A stretch of 64,000 nt of DNA from positions 186,001 to 250,000 of the forward strand of contig NZ_JAUAMC010000006.1 of NCBI RefSeq assembly GCF_031010195.1, in the 5' to 3' direction. Positions 1 to 8,806 of the stretch are shown here, piece after piece; positions within the stretch are counted from its first letter, which is position 1, and every line of letters begins with the position of its first letter. Both the position numbers and the translations under genes were made by a program. The DNA comes from Halomonas sp. SpR8. Lineage in GTDB: Bacteria; Pseudomonadota; Gammaproteobacteria; Pseudomonadales; Halomonadaceae. Under the pieces are notes generated by a model, which was not told where the DNA came from, made no database searches, and saw nothing but the letters and a program-made list of their open reading frames with translations.

Positions 1-1490
1 GCAATCGCCGTATTAACATTCGCTTCTTTCAGCAAGGTTTGCATGGCAACGGCCGCTCCCTCACCCACGGTTATCACCCAACTGCCCTGCGCTAGTTGCA
101 TGTGCTGGCATATCACGCCTCTACGGGCGCACCGCTTGGCAGCCAGTGGGGCGGGGAGAAACATTGCGTTGGGAATAAAGCAGGCTGCCCAGGTGGTGTC
201 GGCAAGTGAGGCGAAATCATCGCTGACACCATACTGGCCGCACCAACGCTGTACCTTGGGGGTGGCCGCCAATTGTGCCGCATCGTCAGCGTGCGTGAGC
301 GTTGTTGGCGCGCTATAAACTAGCCAGTAGGGAGCCTGCCAGCGGGCCTTGTTGGGGAAATCTTGTTGAGTCGCTGTATGTGCAGCAAGCCGCCGTGCTA
401 ACGCTTGCTGACGCGCATAGACAAACCACGCCGACGCCAGTTGCACGGTACCGGCAGGAGGCTGCCAAACCGGGTGGTGATCAATAGGGGTCGTCGCGAG
501 CAGGGCTGCTAGCCGTTCGCTGAGGGAATCGGCAAGCACTTCCAGACGTTCCTGCGCCGGGGTACCGGTTAGCGTCAAGCTGAAGGCGTCTGTAGCCCCG
601 GTTGGAGCGGCAGTCGCGTGATAGTCGATAATCGAGTCAGCTAACTGATCCACCAGGTAGCCTTGGTTTAACGAATCAGCAATGTCGCTAAGGGCGCTAA
701 ACTGATGACGTGAAACGGACGAGGGTAGCGGCCACAACAGCTCAACGGCGTTGGCCGTCCCGACCACCTTCGCACGGGGCAGACCGCCCCAGCGGGGCGT
801 AATGGCAAGCGCCGGAGCGTTGGGCGGTAGCGGGCTAAACAGCGTAGCCATGCGTTGAATAAGGCGAGTCATCGCTTCTGCAGCCCTGGGGCTGATAATC
901 GCAATGCCAACGCGGTCGCCGTGATAGTGGTCGCGGTGAAACGTGGTCAGCGCCTCATAAAGCAACCCAGTGTTCTGGCCCAGCGTTTGTGCGTTGCCGT
1001 GGCGGCAGCCTGCACCGATATGCTGCGGGTCACTGAGCGTGGCGATGGCCGATAGCCGCTGCATTGCCGAATCGTGCTGGCGAGCCTGCCATTCGGCGTC
1101 AATGGCGGCGACTTCAGTGCGAATGGTCGGCGACGAGATAGTGGGCGTGGCCAACTGGCTGGCAACAGTGAGAGCCGCCGTTTCTAGGCTATCTGCCGGT
1201 ATCGAGAAATGCACATCGGTGACGTAGTCGTCGGTGTGGGCGTTCAGGCTGCCCTGATGCTGGGCAAACCAAGTGAGCAGGCTGGTGTTAGAGGAGCTTG
1301 TCAGTGGTGCGGTGGTGAGCACGTGCTCCAGTAAGTGGGCCAGGCCTGGCAGGGCGGGCGGTTCATCCAAATAGCCCGCTGCTATAGTGATGCTGACGTG
1401 AGCGTGGGTTAAGTGGGGCGCGTGGGCCAGCACGCCTTGCACTCCGCTAGGCAGGGAGATACAGGTCTGTGGGAAGCGCAGGTTAGCCAT
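1..1490 (-). CDS. pqqF: PqqF-like M16 zinc peptidase, partial (C-terminus off the left edge)
   Basis: I read this frame directly on the minus strand: it is open from an ATG at 1490 to base 1 with no stop, giving about 496 codons. The N-terminal region carries the inverted zinc motif HLLEH at about residues 52-56, typical of the M16 (pitrilysin) family, followed by the usual region around LNAHTDDYVTDVHF. In PQQ clusters an M16 peptidase (PqqF) helps cut the modified Glu-Tyr unit out of the PqqA peptide. The ATG overlaps the stop of the upstream histidine kinase gene by 8 bases, so translation is probably coupled. PqqF proteins are usually longer than the part seen here, so the second half should lie outside the window. 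The assignment to PqqF rather than another M16 member rests on the PQQ context. Confidence 0.8.
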   Translation of the reverse strand, partial: MANLRFPQTCISLPSGVQGVLAHAPHLTHAHVSITIAAGYLDEPPALPGLAHLLEHVLTTAPLTSSSNTSLLTWFAQHQGSLNAHTDDYVTDVHFSIPADSLETAALTVASQLATPTISSPTIRTEVAAIDAEWQARQHDSAMQRLSAIATLSDPQHIGAGCRHGNAQTLGQNTGLLYEALTTFHRDHYHGDRVGIAIISPRAAEAMTRLIQRMATLFSPLPPNAPALAITPRWGGLPRAKVVGTANAVELLWPLPSSVSRHQFSALSDIADSLNQGYLVDQLADSIIDYHATAAPTGATDAFSLTLTGTPAQERLEVLADSLSERLAALLATTPIDHHPVWQPPAGTVQLASAWFVYARQQALARRLAAHTATQQDFPNKARWQAPYWLVYSAPTTLTHADDAAQLAATPKVQRWCGQYGVSDDFASLADTTWAACFIPNAMFLPAPLAAKRCARRGVICQHMQLAQGSWVITVGEGAAVAMQTLLKEANVNTAI

Positions 1491-3180
1491 TGAGCAGGCT
1501 ACGCAGTAGTGCGCGCAGTTTGCCGGGGCGTACCGGCTTGTTTAACTGCGGAACGCCGGCATGGCGTAACCGCCTTTGCCAGTGGTCAGAGCGGTCGGCA
1601 CTGATAATGGCTGCGGGTAAGTGCGGGTCATGCCAGTGGTGGCGAAGTTGTCGAATGGCCTCCAACCCCGTCACGTTATCGTCTAAGTGCAGGTCGACCA
1701 GCAGCATATCCGGCGCTTCCAGGCAGGCTTTGGCGGCCGCCACATCCAGCGCGGTATCGCAACTGATCTGCCATTCACTTAGCAACAGCGCCATGCCTTC
1801 AAGAATGGCGGGTTCGTTATCCAGGATCAGTACGCGCACTCCTTCGAACTCGGCGTCAGCAGAAAACGGCGCGCTGGGGGCGGGTGTTTGGCTAAAGGAA
1901 ATGCCGCTGGCACGGGGCACCCTAACCGCAAAGCAGGAGCCTTGGCCGGGGGCAGAGCGCACAGAAAGCGGGTGCTCAAGGCACTGGCTAATCCGCTCCA
2001 CAATCGCAAGCCCCAGGCCAACGCCCTGGCGATCACGCGCGCGGGTGGCGTTGAGTTGATGAAACTCGCGGAAAATAAGCTGGTAGTCGCTTTCGGGAAT
2101 ACCAATACCGCTATCGACGACGTGTATGGCCAGGCTGTCGTCACTGTGGCGTCGCACGCCTAGGCAAATGCCGCCACGCTGGGTATAGCGGCAAGCGTTA
2201 GCCAGAAAGTTGCGCACAATACGGCTGAGTAGATGAGGGTCGCTGGTCACCGCTTGATGGCAGGGCACATAGCGCAGCGTTAACCCTTTACGTTGCGCCA
2301 CGGGGGCAAACTCGTCAGCGAGATGGCTAAGAATATCGTCGAGTTTAAAGTGGCGCAGTTGCGGCTGTACCTGGCCGTGATCCAGTTTTGAAATATCCAA
2401 GAGATCGGAAAGAATCGCTTCGGCGCCTTCCAGTGAGTTTTGCACCCTCTCAACCAGCGCTAGATTATCGCTGTCGTTCAACCGCTCCTGTAGTGAGGCC
2501 ATCAATAAGCGTGCAGCGTTCATGGGTTGCAGCAGGTCATGGCTAGCGGCGGCCAGGTAGCGGTCTTTGCTGTGGTTGGCAAACTCGGCAGCGTCGCGTG
2601 CGCTTCTAAGCTCCTCGTTGAGTCGTTCAAGTGCCTGGGTGCGATCAGCTACCCGGGCTTCCAAGTGGGCGTTGAGTGTTTCCAAGTGCTGGCGGGCGCG
2701 CTCACGCTCGGTAATATCCGCCACAAAGCCTTCAATCAGGTCTTCGTCTCCGGCAAGTTCGGCGGGCTTTTTGATCAGCGTAATGGCGACGGGAACCTGG
2801 CGACCAGAGGCCCCCTGCAGCAAGGTGGTTTGGCCTGTTACGTGCCCTTGAATGAGCAGCAGGTCGCGCAGCTGTTGCCCAGTAGTAGCGTTAACAAAAA
2901 GCGCGTCAAAGCGCGCACAGCGCTCCAACGTATGCGCCACGCTAGGGTCGTCTAGCATGGCGGCAAGTGCCGGGTTGGCGGCGCGCAGCTTACCGGAGAG
3001 CGATGCCTGAAAAATACCGTGTAGTGCGTTTTCAAACAGCCATTTATAGCGGTTGCGCTCAACCTCAAGTTCTTCCAAGCGCACTGAAAGCTCGCGATAG
3101 TAGCTTTTGCGCGCCGACTGCTGACCCAACCCGAGCAAATCGCTGACCGAAAAGCCCGAGGGGTCGTTGGCTTTTTTCAT
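1483..3180 (-). CDS. Hybrid sensor histidine kinase, ErcS-like, PAS-HisKA-HATPase-REC
   Basis: A 565-aa soluble hybrid kinase with no membrane segment visible. It has an N-terminal coiled-coil stretch (about 25-45), a PAS-type sensory region (about 45-160), a second coiled coil (160-200), a HisKA dimerisation box with SHDLLQPMNAARL (phospho-acceptor His214), an ATPase domain (GVGLGLAIV, about 386-394) and a C-terminal receiver with Asp496 in LLVDLHLD. The SHDLLQPxNAARL box is characteristic of the kinases around Pseudomonas ethanol oxidation genes (ErcS/ErcS-prime). The order pqqH-ercA-kinase also matches my memory of the P. aeruginosa locus. Its start overlaps the ercA stop as ATGA. The likely role is control of quinoprotein alcohol oxidation; the cognate output regulator is not in the window. 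Assignment to the ErcS group is inference. Confidence 0.85.
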   Translation of the reverse strand: MKKANDPSGFSVSDLLGLGQQSARKSYYRELSVRLEELEVERNRYKWLFENALHGIFQASLSGKLRAANPALAAMLDDPSVAHTLERCARFDALFVNATTGQQLRDLLLIQGHVTGQTTLLQGASGRQVPVAITLIKKPAELAGDEDLIEGFVADITERERARQHLETLNAHLEARVADRTQALERLNEELRSARDAAEFANHSKDRYLAAASHDLLQPMNAARLLMASLQERLNDSDNLALVERVQNSLEGAEAILSDLLDISKLDHGQVQPQLRHFKLDDILSHLADEFAPVAQRKGLTLRYVPCHQAVTSDPHLLSRIVRNFLANACRYTQRGGICLGVRRHSDDSLAIHVVDSGIGIPESDYQLIFREFHQLNATRARDRQGVGLGLAIVERISQCLEHPLSVRSAPGQGSCFAVRVPRASGISFSQTPAPSAPFSADAEFEGVRVLILDNEPAILEGMALLLSEWQISCDTALDVAAAKACLEAPDMLLVDLHLDDNVTGLEAIRQLRHHWHDPHLPAAIISADRSDHWQRRLRHAGVPQLNKPVRPGKLRALLRSLLNG

Positions 3181-4340
3181 AGCGCCTCTTCGTACACCAC
3201 CGCTACATCCCGTGAGTTGGAACGGCGCGGGTTGGTCAAAATGCAGGGGTCGCCCAGCGCGTGGTTGGTGAGAAACGGCACGTCGCTGCGTGAGACGCCC
3301 ATCTTGCCAAGCGTGCCGCCCAGGCCAACCGCATGTTTTAAATCGACTAAATACCGAAACAGCGCTTGTTTGGTCTGCTGCTGTGACAGCCCTCGGCAGT
3401 CGATACCGACGGCTTCGGCGACCCGCTTAAAACGCTCGGGGGCAGCTGCGTAGTTATAGGCCACCACATGCTCTAACAGCATAGCGTTGCACAAACCGTG
3501 AGGAAGATCTAAGAAGCCGCCCAAACTATGCGACATCGCGTGTACGGCGCCCAAAATCGCGTTTGAGAACGCCAAGCCCGCTTGCATGCTCCCCAGCATT
3601 ACCTGAGCGCGCAGCTCGCCATCGGTGGGGTTCGCCACCAGCGCCTCAAGATGGCTGCTGATCAAGCGCATGGCTTCCAGGGCGTGGGTATCGGTGAGCG
3701 GCCCGCTGCCGGTTGAAACGAAGGCTTCAATGGCATGCACTAACGCGTCGACCCCGGTACACGCGGTCAGGTAGGGCGACATGGTCATGGTGACTTCAGG
3801 GTCGATCAGCGACACATCCGGCACTACGGCCTTGCTGATAATCGAGAATTTCATGCGCCGCTGCTGGTCGGAAATAATCGCAAACTGGGAGATATCCGCC
3901 GAGGTGCCCGCCGTTGAAGGAATAAAAATCAGCGGAGGAATCGGCACGCGAATCGTATCAACGCCTTCAAAATCGAGAATGTGCCCGCCGTGGGCCGTGA
4001 CGATACCAATCCCCTTGGCGCAGTCCATCGGGCTGCCACCGCCTATCGCCACAATCGCCTTGCAGCCGGTTTCACGATAGATTTCGGCACCGGCCATAAT
4101 CTCATCTACCCGTGGGTTGGGGGATACGGCGGTAAAGCGCTCAACGGCAATGTTGGCTTCCAGCAGTTTGGCTTCAATATCGCTCACCCAGCCTGCCAGC
4201 AGTACGCCCGGGTCAGAGACCAGCAGTACCTTTTCTGCCCCGAAAGTAGTGACGTAGTTGCCTGCAGCGTGGCGCGCCCCGTCGCCAAAAATAATTTCAG
4301 GCGCGACAAACTTACGAAGTTGCGTGAGTGGCGAAGTCAT
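3177..4340 (-). CDS. ercA: Iron-containing alcohol dehydrogenase, ErcA-like
   Basis: A 387-aa group III (iron-containing) alcohol dehydrogenase. The start chosen is the internal ATG at 4340, because FVAPEIIFGDGA then falls close to the N-terminus as in this family; an in-frame ATG lies upstream at 4430 but would add 30 unlikely residues. The NAD-binding motif GGGSPMDCAKG and the metal-binding stretch HAMSHSLGGFLDLPHGL are clear. The location directly between a pqqH-type peptidase and an ErcS-like kinase matches the ercA position in Pseudomonas, where ErcA is linked to regulation of ethanol oxidation rather than to bulk catalysis. A 97-base gap (4341-4437) upstream may hold its own promoter. 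Its stop overlaps the next start by ATGA. Confidence 0.85.
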   Translation of the reverse strand: MTSPLTQLRKFVAPEIIFGDGARHAAGNYVTTFGAEKVLLVSDPGVLLAGWVSDIEAKLLEANIAVERFTAVSPNPRVDEIMAGAEIYRETGCKAIVAIGGGSPMDCAKGIGIVTAHGGHILDFEGVDTIRVPIPPLIFIPSTAGTSADISQFAIISDQQRRMKFSIISKAVVPDVSLIDPEVTMTMSPYLTACTGVDALVHAIEAFVSTGSGPLTDTHALEAMRLISSHLEALVANPTDGELRAQVMLGSMQAGLAFSNAILGAVHAMSHSLGGFLDLPHGLCNAMLLEHVVAYNYAAAPERFKRVAEAVGIDCRGLSQQQTKQALFRYLVDLKHAVGLGGTLGKMGVSRSDVPFLTNHALGDPCILTNPRRSNSRDVAVVYEEAL

Positions 4341-4437
4341 GGGACGGTCTCGTTTATAATTATTAACCATTATCTTAAGCACCTTAGGAGATTGTTGCGC
4401 TACGACCTTGGTGCCGTCGTTAGGGGGCAAGTCATCC

Positions 4438-6213
4438 TTATTGATAAAAGGCCAGCTCGCGAGCCAGCATGGTTTGGCGCGCCTGAGGGTGGCGAATGCC
4501 GTGGCGTTCGTTATCGAACAGCAGTGTTTGCGCCTGGCCTCCCTGCTGCTTGATATGCCGCGCCATGGCGTGGGTCTGCTCCGGTACTACCACGGCGTCT
4601 TTGCCACCCTGGATAAACAGTGCCCGCAAAGGGCGCTGGCAATGGAGAACTTTATAGGCAGGGCTGCGCTGGGCGAGCAGAGACTCGTCACCGATTAGCC
4701 AGCCCAGGTAGCCAGACTCAAAGCGATGTGTTTTTGCTGATAGCGATAACGCATCGGTTACCCCGTACAGGCTAGTGGCCGCAGCAAACAGTGGCGTGGC
4801 GGCCAGGGCATTGAGGGCGGTAAACCCGCCAGCGCTTTGGCCACGGATAAAGCAGCGCGCTGTATCTATCGCAAAGCGTGCGCAGGCGGCGTTAACCAGG
4901 GCGATCACATCGTCAGTATCGCTGATGCCCCACTGGCCCGCTAAACACTCGCGGTAGCGGCGGCCAAAGTTGCCGCTGCCGCGTGGGTTAATATCCAGCA
5001 CATGGAAGCCCTGCTGCTGCCAGTAGGCCACCAGCGGGTCGTAAACAGGGTAAGTGGCGGCAGTGGGCCCGCCGTGAACGCGTACAATCAGCGGCGCAGT
5101 GTGGTTGGCTGAGGCTGAATAGAAAAAACCGTGAACTGTTTCGTCTTCGTTGCCAACGGGGACTTCCAGCCATTGCGCAATGGCGGAATTTTTGGCCACT
5201 AGGCTACCCGCTACGTTATCCACAACGTTACCCGCTAGGCAGCGGTGTGGACAACTTTCGGTAAAACGTATCAGCTGGGCGCCGCTGGTAGCGCTTTGCA
5301 CTATGGCGTAATCGCCGTGTTCAGCCAGGACGATGCTTACCACGCGACCTGGGGTAGGTAGCAGTGCTTCCACCTGCTCACCGGAGCGTCGGTAAAGCTG
5401 AGCCGCCCCCTGGTGGAGTTGGCAGTAAACCTGCCGATTATCTCGCCAAGCGTGCTGGCGCTCACCTAGCTGCCACGGTGTGGTGATGTGATCCACCGGG
5501 GTGCTGCTCAGGCAAATGGGAGTGGCCAGGCTAACCTGCCAGGGTTGCCACCAACCCGCGTGATCGCTCATGCAAATCAGCGCGTTATGGGGGCCAAACT
5601 GCGGTTGGCTAATCGCTGCGCCGAAATCCCAGCGCTCAAAGGCTTCAAGCCTACCGTTAGCCGCCACCTGGGCGAGATGCAACTGACTACGCTGCCAAGG
5701 CATATGAGGCAGTGACCAGCTCACCCACGCTAGATAGTTACCGTCGTTGCTTAATATCGGCGCGCCGCAGAAGTCGGCGCCTTCTGTCAATACCTGCCGA
5801 CTGCTGGCAGTGATGGCGATCAGACGCTGACCATGGGTATCTTCCTCTACCGCTAATACACGCTGGCGCTTAGGGTCTGCGCACAGCCCACCGTAGGCTG
5901 TTTGTGGCCGCTTCTGCCAGCATTGGCTGGCGCCGTGGTGGTCGAGGTGCCTAATGGCCTGGTCATGCTGGCGCACCCATACGACGCCGCCTAGCAGTGG
6001 CGTATAGCTGCCGCCGCCGTACTGGTTCACGCGGCTGCCCACAGCGTCCTCTATCAAACATTGCGGCGTCTCGTTGCTGTCAGCCGACCATCGCCAAAGC
6101 TGCATGTCGCCCGTTTGCGGGCAGCGAGCCAGCCAGTAAACGGCCTGGGTGTCGCTATGCAGCTCGGCCAGGGTGTCGGTGGGTTCGGCAGCATCTGCCA
6201 GAGTAAGCGGCAT
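4438..6213 (-). CDS. pqqH: S9 prolyl oligopeptidase family protein, PqqH-like
   Basis: A 591-aa S9 peptidase: an N-terminal beta-propeller-like region followed by a C-terminal alpha/beta hydrolase. The nucleophile elbow is GQSAGG with Ser460, the Asp is expected in FIQGGKDAVV and the His in ERHGIRH. The start at 6213 is preferred over an ATG at 6261 because AAGGAG lies about 10 bases ahead of it. A member of this family next to ercA and the pqq genes is called PqqH in P. aeruginosa, and a similar gene sits at the end of the P. putida pqq cluster. The substrate is unknown; a role in trimming PQQ precursor peptide is only a suggestion. The gene lies 13 bases after the stop of the metallo-hydrolase gene and is probably in the same operon. 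Confidence 0.8.
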   Translation of the reverse strand: MPLTLADAAEPTDTLAELHSDTQAVYWLARCPQTGDMQLWRWSADSNETPQCLIEDAVGSRVNQYGGGSYTPLLGGVVWVRQHDQAIRHLDHHGASQCWQKRPQTAYGGLCADPKRQRVLAVEEDTHGQRLIAITASSRQVLTEGADFCGAPILSNDGNYLAWVSWSLPHMPWQRSQLHLAQVAANGRLEAFERWDFGAAISQPQFGPHNALICMSDHAGWWQPWQVSLATPICLSSTPVDHITTPWQLGERQHAWRDNRQVYCQLHQGAAQLYRRSGEQVEALLPTPGRVVSIVLAEHGDYAIVQSATSGAQLIRFTESCPHRCLAGNVVDNVAGSLVAKNSAIAQWLEVPVGNEDETVHGFFYSASANHTAPLIVRVHGGPTAATYPVYDPLVAYWQQQGFHVLDINPRGSGNFGRRYRECLAGQWGISDTDDVIALVNAACARFAIDTARCFIRGQSAGGFTALNALAATPLFAAATSLYGVTDALSLSAKTHRFESGYLGWLIGDESLLAQRSPAYKVLHCQRPLRALFIQGGKDAVVVPEQTHAMARHIKQQGGQAQTLLFDNERHGIRHPQARQTMLARELAFYQ

Positions 6214-6226
6214 AGGTGTGTGCTCC

Positions 6227-7171
6227 TTATTGTGGGGCGCCCCACAGCAGCCGTGCTTCATAGTGAGGATAAAGCTGCATCACACTACGGGTAAACTCGT
6301 ATTCAGTGAGCGCAATGGTGTTAAAGCCGTCAGGAATCTCGATGGCCAAGGCATGGTTGGCTCCCAGCCCTTCGCTAGCCACATCACTTAGGCGCTGATC
6401 TAGCCATGCGAGGTAGTGAGCGGTTTGCTCTAAAACCGTTTCGGGCGGCGCGCTGGGGCCATGGCCGGGCACGGCGATTCTGGCCTTGAGAGCACGAAGA
6501 TCGTTAAGTTCTTCCTGCCATTGTTGCAAGCCAGGGCTATGAGCCGTAGCGGCAGCACGTTGGTAGAAGCCCATATCGCCCAAAAACAGCACGTCGGTGG
6601 CGTGATCCATAATGACTAGGTCACCACCACTGTGGCCGCTCATGGCATATAGCGTGAGTGGGTAGTTTCCCAGCGTTACCTCGCCTGCCTCAATCGTATC
6701 GGGCAGGGCTATATGCGAGCGCGCCAAGCTGCGCCCGGTCAGCCGCTCTACGTTATCGATCAGTGCTTCCCGGTCGCGGGCCATCAGCCCACGAGTGCTG
6801 GCTAAGGTGAGGTGCTCTGCCTCGCCGAAGGCGGCATTACCGAAAAAGTGATCGGGATGGTGGTGGGTATTCAAAACCCAGCGCACGGGGAGGGAGGTGT
6901 GCTGAGCAATCACTGTTTTTAGTGCTTCGCCAAAGCGTGGGCTGCTGCCGCTGTCGATGAGGATGACGCCGTTGGGTGTGGCAATAAATGCTTGGTTGCC
7001 GATATGGCCGCAGTTGCTGGTGGAAAGCTCTTCTCTTAAGCCTTCCACCATCCAGGTGTTCTCTGCAATCGGCTGGGCCGTTAGCGGACGTTCGCAGAAC
7101 ATGACCGGCTGGCTGGCCGCTAGTGATGTGGTAAGCAGAGCCGCTAGGCTCGCTAAAAAGCGCGTTTTCAT
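6227..7171 (-). CDS. Quinoprotein relay system zinc metallohydrolase (metallo-beta-lactamase fold)
   Basis: A 314-aa exported metallo-beta-lactamase fold protein. An N-terminal signal peptide (about 1-20, ending in SLAASQ) is followed by the zinc motif HHHPDH, with His103, His105, Asp107 and His108 as expected ligands, and by SGHSGGD and PGHGP further on. Proteins of this type next to PQQ dehydrogenases and a SoxYZ-like carrier are classed as 'quinoprotein relay system' hydrolases, whose reaction is not established. The start overlaps the stop of the SoxYZ-like gene by ATGA, which supports one operon and coupled translation. Confidence 0.85.
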   Translation of the reverse strand: MKTRFLASLAALLTTSLAASQPVMFCERPLTAQPIAENTWMVEGLREELSTSNCGHIGNQAFIATPNGVILIDSGSSPRFGEALKTVIAQHTSLPVRWVLNTHHHPDHFFGNAAFGEAEHLTLASTRGLMARDREALIDNVERLTGRSLARSHIALPDTIEAGEVTLGNYPLTLYAMSGHSGGDLVIMDHATDVLFLGDMGFYQRAAATAHSPGLQQWQEELNDLRALKARIAVPGHGPSAPPETVLEQTAHYLAWLDQRLSDVASEGLGANHALAIEIPDGFNTIALTEYEFTRSVMQLYPHYEARLLWGAPQ

Positions 7172-7995
7172 GGCTCCAGACCAATAGAGAAGCGGTTGCC
7201 GTTGTTGTCCCGGGCGCCAATTACATAGCCTTCCGGAGAGGGGCGCATATGCAGCCCTAGGGTGGGGTTGGCGCTCACCGACGCTTCGATTTCCAGCGCG
7301 GCCACTTGCTGACCCTGTTGATCCAGCAGCTCAAACGACTGTACGTAAAAGGCGGGTTGGCTGGGGATTAAGCCGCTGTCCATGGGGTGAGAAAGGCGCA
7401 CCCGCAGGCGCTGCTCGCTCTCATTGGCAAACAGCCGACCCTGCAGCTCGCCGAAGGTGTTTTCCCAGTCGTTGTCGGCGCCGGCAATACCCGGCGTGGT
7501 ACAGCCGCCGCCTTCTGCTTCAATGTAGGTGCCGCCCACATGCCAGGTGTCCCCCTGTTTCACTGCTACGCGTACCGCAGAGGCTTGTTCCAAGCGAATA
7601 TTCAACGAAAGCTTGGCTAGGCCATGGCTCATCGGTGAGTAGTGAAACAGGCGGGGAATAGGATTGAGATCCACCCAGGCGATAATGTCGGTTATCGGCT
7701 CGCCGCTGGCTTCTAATCCACTGGCATCTAGCTCAATGGGCACTTGGCCTGAGTCCTCGGCGAAACTTGGCGCGCGAACGATGACCCGCTCATCAAACAC
7801 CACGGGGGCGTCGCCCAAAAAGCGCTTGCGATATACAGGCCACATAAAGGAATTAAGCGGATCCTGCTCAGCTGTGTGCACGGTGGCCAGCGCGGTGGAG
7901 GGCAACATAAATATTAGCCAGATAAACGCCGCGAGGAGTGCAGTGAGAGCCGCGACGAGCCGTTGTAACGTGATGATGGGCGTTGGGGTTGCCAT
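7168..7995 (-). CDS. Quinoprotein dehydrogenase-associated SoxYZ-like carrier protein
   Basis: A 275-aa exported protein. The start at 7995 has GGGAGG just upstream; an in-frame ATG at 8160 would give an implausible N-terminus running into the cytochrome gene. Residues about 10-35 form a long signal or anchor segment (LVAALTALLAAFIWLIF). The middle part resembles SoxY and includes a cysteine in EGGGCTTPG; the last 90 residues resemble SoxZ. Fused SoxYZ-like carriers are known neighbours of PQQ alcohol dehydrogenases, where a carrier cysteine may hold an intermediate for the metallohydrolase encoded next. No direct function is proven for the family. Confidence 0.8.
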   Translation of the reverse strand: MATPTPIITLQRLVAALTALLAAFIWLIFMLPSTALATVHTAEQDPLNSFMWPVYRKRFLGDAPVVFDERVIVRAPSFAEDSGQVPIELDASGLEASGEPITDIIAWVDLNPIPRLFHYSPMSHGLAKLSLNIRLEQASAVRVAVKQGDTWHVGGTYIEAEGGGCTTPGIAGADNDWENTFGELQGRLFANESEQRLRVRLSHPMDSGLIPSQPAFYVQSFELLDQQGQQVAALEIEASVSANPTLGLHMRPSPEGYVIGARDNNGNRFSIGLEP

Positions 7996-8015
7996 AGTGC
8001 CTCCCAGCTTAGGGA

Positions 8016-8546
8016 TTACTGTCCGGTAGTTTCTATGCTGACCGTTTCTAACCAGGTGCGGATAGCCCATAACCCTTCTTGGCTGACATAGTCGGACATG
8101 CGCGGCATGAGTACACGGCCGTTGCGTTCGGATCCGTTCGTGACCAGCTCTTTGAACCACTCATCGCCCCATGGACCGTTCTCCAGCTCGCGCAGGTCGG
8201 GGGCGATGCCGCCGGATTTCGCTTCCAGGCCGTGGCAAGCGGCGCAGTTGCTGTTGTAAGCGCGGGCGCCAATATCCACGGCTAGATCATGCTGGGGGTG
8301 GTCACGGTAAGGGTTCTCTTCCCGCCATTCGTCACCTAGGCGCTCGAGATCTTGAATATCAACGGCTTGTGGGGTCACGCTACCGTGAGACCACGCTAGC
8401 GGTGACGCCAACAGGGCCACGAGAGCGATAGCACCCGCTTGGCCTATGGGTGTTGTTGTAGAGACTGTTTCTGGGATTGCCGTTGTGATTGTTTTTGAGA
8501 TTGTTCTTGAGAATGTTTTTGTGATCGTCGTTGTAAGCGTTGTCAT
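8016..8546 (-). CDS. pedF: Cytochrome c-550, PedF type
   Basis: A 176-aa periplasmic mono-haem cytochrome c. The haem motif is CAACH in SNCAACHGLEAKSGG and the distal Met is probably in RVLMPRMSDYVS. In PQQ alcohol oxidation a c550 cytochrome takes electrons from the dehydrogenase toward the oxidase. The start at 8546 is well supported by GAGGAG 7 bases upstream. The N-terminus is odd: some 28 Thr-rich residues (TTTITKT-like repeats, low complexity also at DNA level) precede the hydrophobic signal core [14 protein letters not shown], a much longer n-region than normal. It is the first gene of the minus-strand operon and diverges from the dehydrogenase operon. Confidence 0.85.
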   Translation of the reverse strand: MTTLTTTITKTFSRTISKTITTAIPETVSTTTPIGQAGAIALVALLASPLAWSHGSVTPQAVDIQDLERLGDEWREENPYRDHPQHDLAVDIGARAYNSNCAACHGLEAKSGGIAPDLRELENGPWGDEWFKELVTNGSERNGRVLMPRMSDYVSQEGLWAIRTWLETVSIETTGQ

Positions 8547-8806
8547 GGAATAGCTCCTCAGGGGATCAAGGTATCGTCACTTGAGTGAGCATAGGCAGGC
8601 ACACTTGCCGAACCTATAGCACCTTAGGTATCGCTAGCCTCCTCCTTTGGAAGTAGTGCTAATTCAGGATGAGAACGCGACTGGAGAGGGAGATGGGTTT
8701 TTGATCTGGGCTTCTAAGCTGAGCTTAGTCTTGCTGACACCACGCAAGCAGCAGCTTGGCCGCTTTGCAGCCATTGCATTGTGATCATTACTCGGATGGA
8801 AAACCC
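8547..8806. promoter_or_regulatory. Divergent control region between pedF operon and PQQ dehydrogenase operon
   Basis: This 260-base gap separates two divergent operons that work in the same pathway and should hold both promoters. It contains CTTTGGAAGTAGT at 8645-8657, which recurs perfectly upstream of pqqA at 18047-18059. It also contains AGCACCTTAGG at 8618-8628, which recurs upstream of ercA at 4378-4388. I could not place -10 and -35 boxes with confidence. The dehydrogenase start at 8807 has only a weak ribosome site (GGATGG). Confidence 0.6.
8645..8657 (-). promoter_or_regulatory. Shared 13-bp motif, pedF copy (candidate regulator site)
   Basis: Plus-strand CTTTGGAAGTAGT (minus strand ACTACTTCCAAAG). 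An exact second copy is at 18047-18059 upstream of pqqA in the same orientation relative to the downstream minus-strand gene. It lies about 99 bases ahead of the pedF start. It is a candidate binding site for a regulator that co-controls PQQ synthesis and the dehydrogenase system; the regulator identity is unknown. Confidence 0.5.

Noticed and set aside
43-1227. Several plus-strand open frames at the left edge
   Set aside because: They are antisense to the continuous pqqF frame, lack ribosome sites and have no family-like motifs.
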